From an uncultured Collinsella sp. (GTDB taxonomy: Bacteria > Actinomycetota > Coriobacteriia > Coriobacteriales > Coriobacteriaceae): a DNA stretch of 7,110 nt. The notes under the pieces were generated by a model, which ran no database searches, had not been told where the DNA came from, and saw nothing but the letters and a program-made list of their open reading frames with translations. The translations under genes were made by a program, and so were the position numbers. Shown here piece by piece: positions 6,330 to 7,110 of this stretch (the first letter of the stretch is position 1; every line of letters starts with the position of its first letter). The stretch is taken from positions 1 to 7,110 of the forward strand of contig UQSK01000073.1 of NCBI GenBank assembly GCA_900543605.1, written 5' to 3'.

Positions 6330-6432
6330 CTTCCTCAGGCACCGGATCTTGCCCCTCAAACCGTCGCTTGCGTACCCAAAGTACGCTGCGCTCCTCTTTC
6401 GGGGCAATCTCCGGCACCTGAGAAACCTAGAG
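6324..6432 (+). repeat. Long imperfect hairpin repeat, copy 2
   Basis: This is the second copy of the element at 5025-5130, in the same orientation and again directly after a reductase gene. Bases 6324-6355 pair with 6401-6432 about one axis (positions sum to 12756), with mismatches at 6330, 6333, 6340-6341 and 6347-6348. The apical hairpin is perfect, GCGTAC (6370-6375) with GTACGC (6381-6386), loop CCAAA. The outer stem CTCTAG/CTAGAG includes the gene's own TAG stop. Arm bases differ from copy 1 but stay paired: CCGGA/TCCGG here against CCCGA/TCGGG, and TTGCCCC/GGGGCAA against TTGCCGT/ACGGCAA. The rest of the gap (6433-6484) holds a small GGCGC/GCGCC hairpin (6437-6452) and the next ribosome binding site. 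Confidence 0.87.
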
Positions 6433-6484
6433 CTAAGGCGCCTGAACGCGCCGCTACCTTTGATGTTTAGATTGGGAGAGAGCC

Positions 6485-7061
6485 ATGATAGGGATCGGGA
6501 TCGATATCGGGTCTACGGCGGCCAAGGCTGCTGTGGTCGACGGGGAGGGTTCGGTGGCGTGGACGTGCGTGCAGCCAACCGGGTTCTCCTCGGTCGATGC
6601 TTCCGAGCGGCTGCGCGAGGCACTGGCAGCGGCTGGCTACGACGTGGCTGCCGACGACGCGCGCGTGATCGCGACTGGCTACGGCCGTGTCGCCGTGCCC
6701 TATGCGCACAAGGTCGTGACCGAGATCACCTGCCACGGCACCGGTGCCGTGCGCCTGTTTGGCGATCACGGCACGGTGATTGACGTAGGCGGCCAGGACA
6801 CCAAGGTCATTCAGCTTAAAAGTGGCCGCGTGGCCAAGTTCGCCATGAACGACAAGTGCGCCGCCGGCACGGGGCGCTTTTTGGAGATCATGGCCGACCG
6901 CCTAGGTATTTCCCAGCAACAGATGGCCGACCTGGCGCGTTCCGGCGAACCCACCAAGATCAGCAGCATGTGCACCGTGTTTGCCGAAAGCGAGGTCATC
7001 AGTCTGATCGGTCGCGGTGAGCCGCGCGAGAACATTGCGCGTGGCGTGATCGAGAGCGTGG
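6485..7061 (+). CDS. ATP-dependent activator of dehydratase/DCCP (HgdC/BadF/YjiL type), 3'-truncated
   Basis: This is the electron-delivering activator (archerase) of 2-hydroxyacyl-CoA dehydratases and double-cubane proteins. It is an ASKHA-fold ATPase dimer with one [4Fe-4S] cluster at the interface, driving one-electron transfer by ATP hydrolysis. About 192 genuine residues are present of a usual 250-330. Motifs are GIDIGSTAAKAAVVD (phosphate-1 loop, residues 4-18), IDVGGQDTKVI (phosphate-2, about 99-109), MNDKCAAGTGRFLE (C125, the first cluster ligand) and SSMCTVFAESEVISLIGRG (C163, the second ligand). Both cluster cysteines are therefore present. ATG 6485 follows GGGAGAG (6474-6480) at a short, normal spacing. 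The gene is cut at 7061 by the adapter; the apparent tail SYTHLTLPTT is adapter translation. Its position behind two DCCP-type genes fits the yjiM-yjiL style of organisation. The true C-terminus and anything downstream are unseen. Confidence 0.92.
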
Positions 7062-7110
7062 CTGTCTCTTATACACATCTGACGCTGCCGACGACTTAAT
7101 AGGTGTAGAT
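7062..7110 (-). other. Nextera adapter, Read 1/i5/P5 side (artefact)
   Basis: This is not genomic DNA. CTGTCTCTTATACACATCT (7062-7080) is the reverse-complement Tn5 mosaic end, followed by GACGCTGCCGACGA (7081-7094) of the Read 1 adapter. CTTAATAG (7095-7102) lies in the i5 index position; its reverse complement CTATTAAG matches, from memory, index S518. GTGTAGAT (7103-7110) is the start of the P5 complement. Translation in the activator frame gives the familiar contaminant peptide SYTHLTLPTT. Confidence 0.98.

Noticed and set aside
5025..6432. CRISPR array or simple terminators for the two repeats
   Set aside because: There are only two copies, more than 1 kb apart with genes between them, and no T-run follows either hairpin.

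Overview
This window is an assembled contig, probably from a gut actinobacterium of the Coriobacteriia, most likely Collinsella or a close relative. That assignment is an inference from high GC, strong third-position GC bias, strong Shine-Dalgarno sites and an anaerobic gene set; no taxonomic marker gene is present. Only 47-7061 is genomic. Bases 1-46 and 7062-7110 are Illumina Nextera library adapters with their index barcodes, so the first and last genes are cut by the library construct and any protein read through the edges is chimeric.

Layout, all genes on the + strand: (i) 47-3298 is a molybdate ABC transporter operon: modA (5' end missing), modB with an unusual exported N-terminal domain of about 185 residues, and modC. 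It closes with a good intrinsic terminator at 3310-3345. (ii) 3346-3727 is a roughly 380-base control region. It holds an AT-rich island with a palindrome, a cluster of TCAAC/GTTGA inverted repeats, a 22-codon ORF with a very strong ribosome binding site, a possible 56-codon ORF overlapping it by ATGA, and a leader in which an 8-base segment can pair with and mask the ribosome binding site of the next gene. (iii) 3728-7061 holds two different 2-hydroxyacyl-CoA dehydratase-family proteins in tandem. Both are of the double-cubane-cluster (DCCP/YjiM) type and share eight aligned cysteines. They are followed by the start of their ATP-dependent activator (HgdC/BadF/YjiL type), cut by the adapter.

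The transporter would capture molybdate outside the cell (ModA), pass it through ModB and energise import with ModC. In the second cluster the activator, using ATP, would deliver low-potential electrons to Fe-S reductases that act on an unknown substrate. The two intergenic gaps after the reductase genes (154 and 155 bases) each carry a copy of the same 106-109-base imperfect hairpin. Its arms differ between the copies but remain paired, which suggests that RNA or cruciform structure is being maintained between genes that are probably co-transcribed. The most notable points are the tandem DCCP-type pair with one activator, the covarying hairpin repeat, the possible ribosome-binding-site masking leader, and the ModB fusion.
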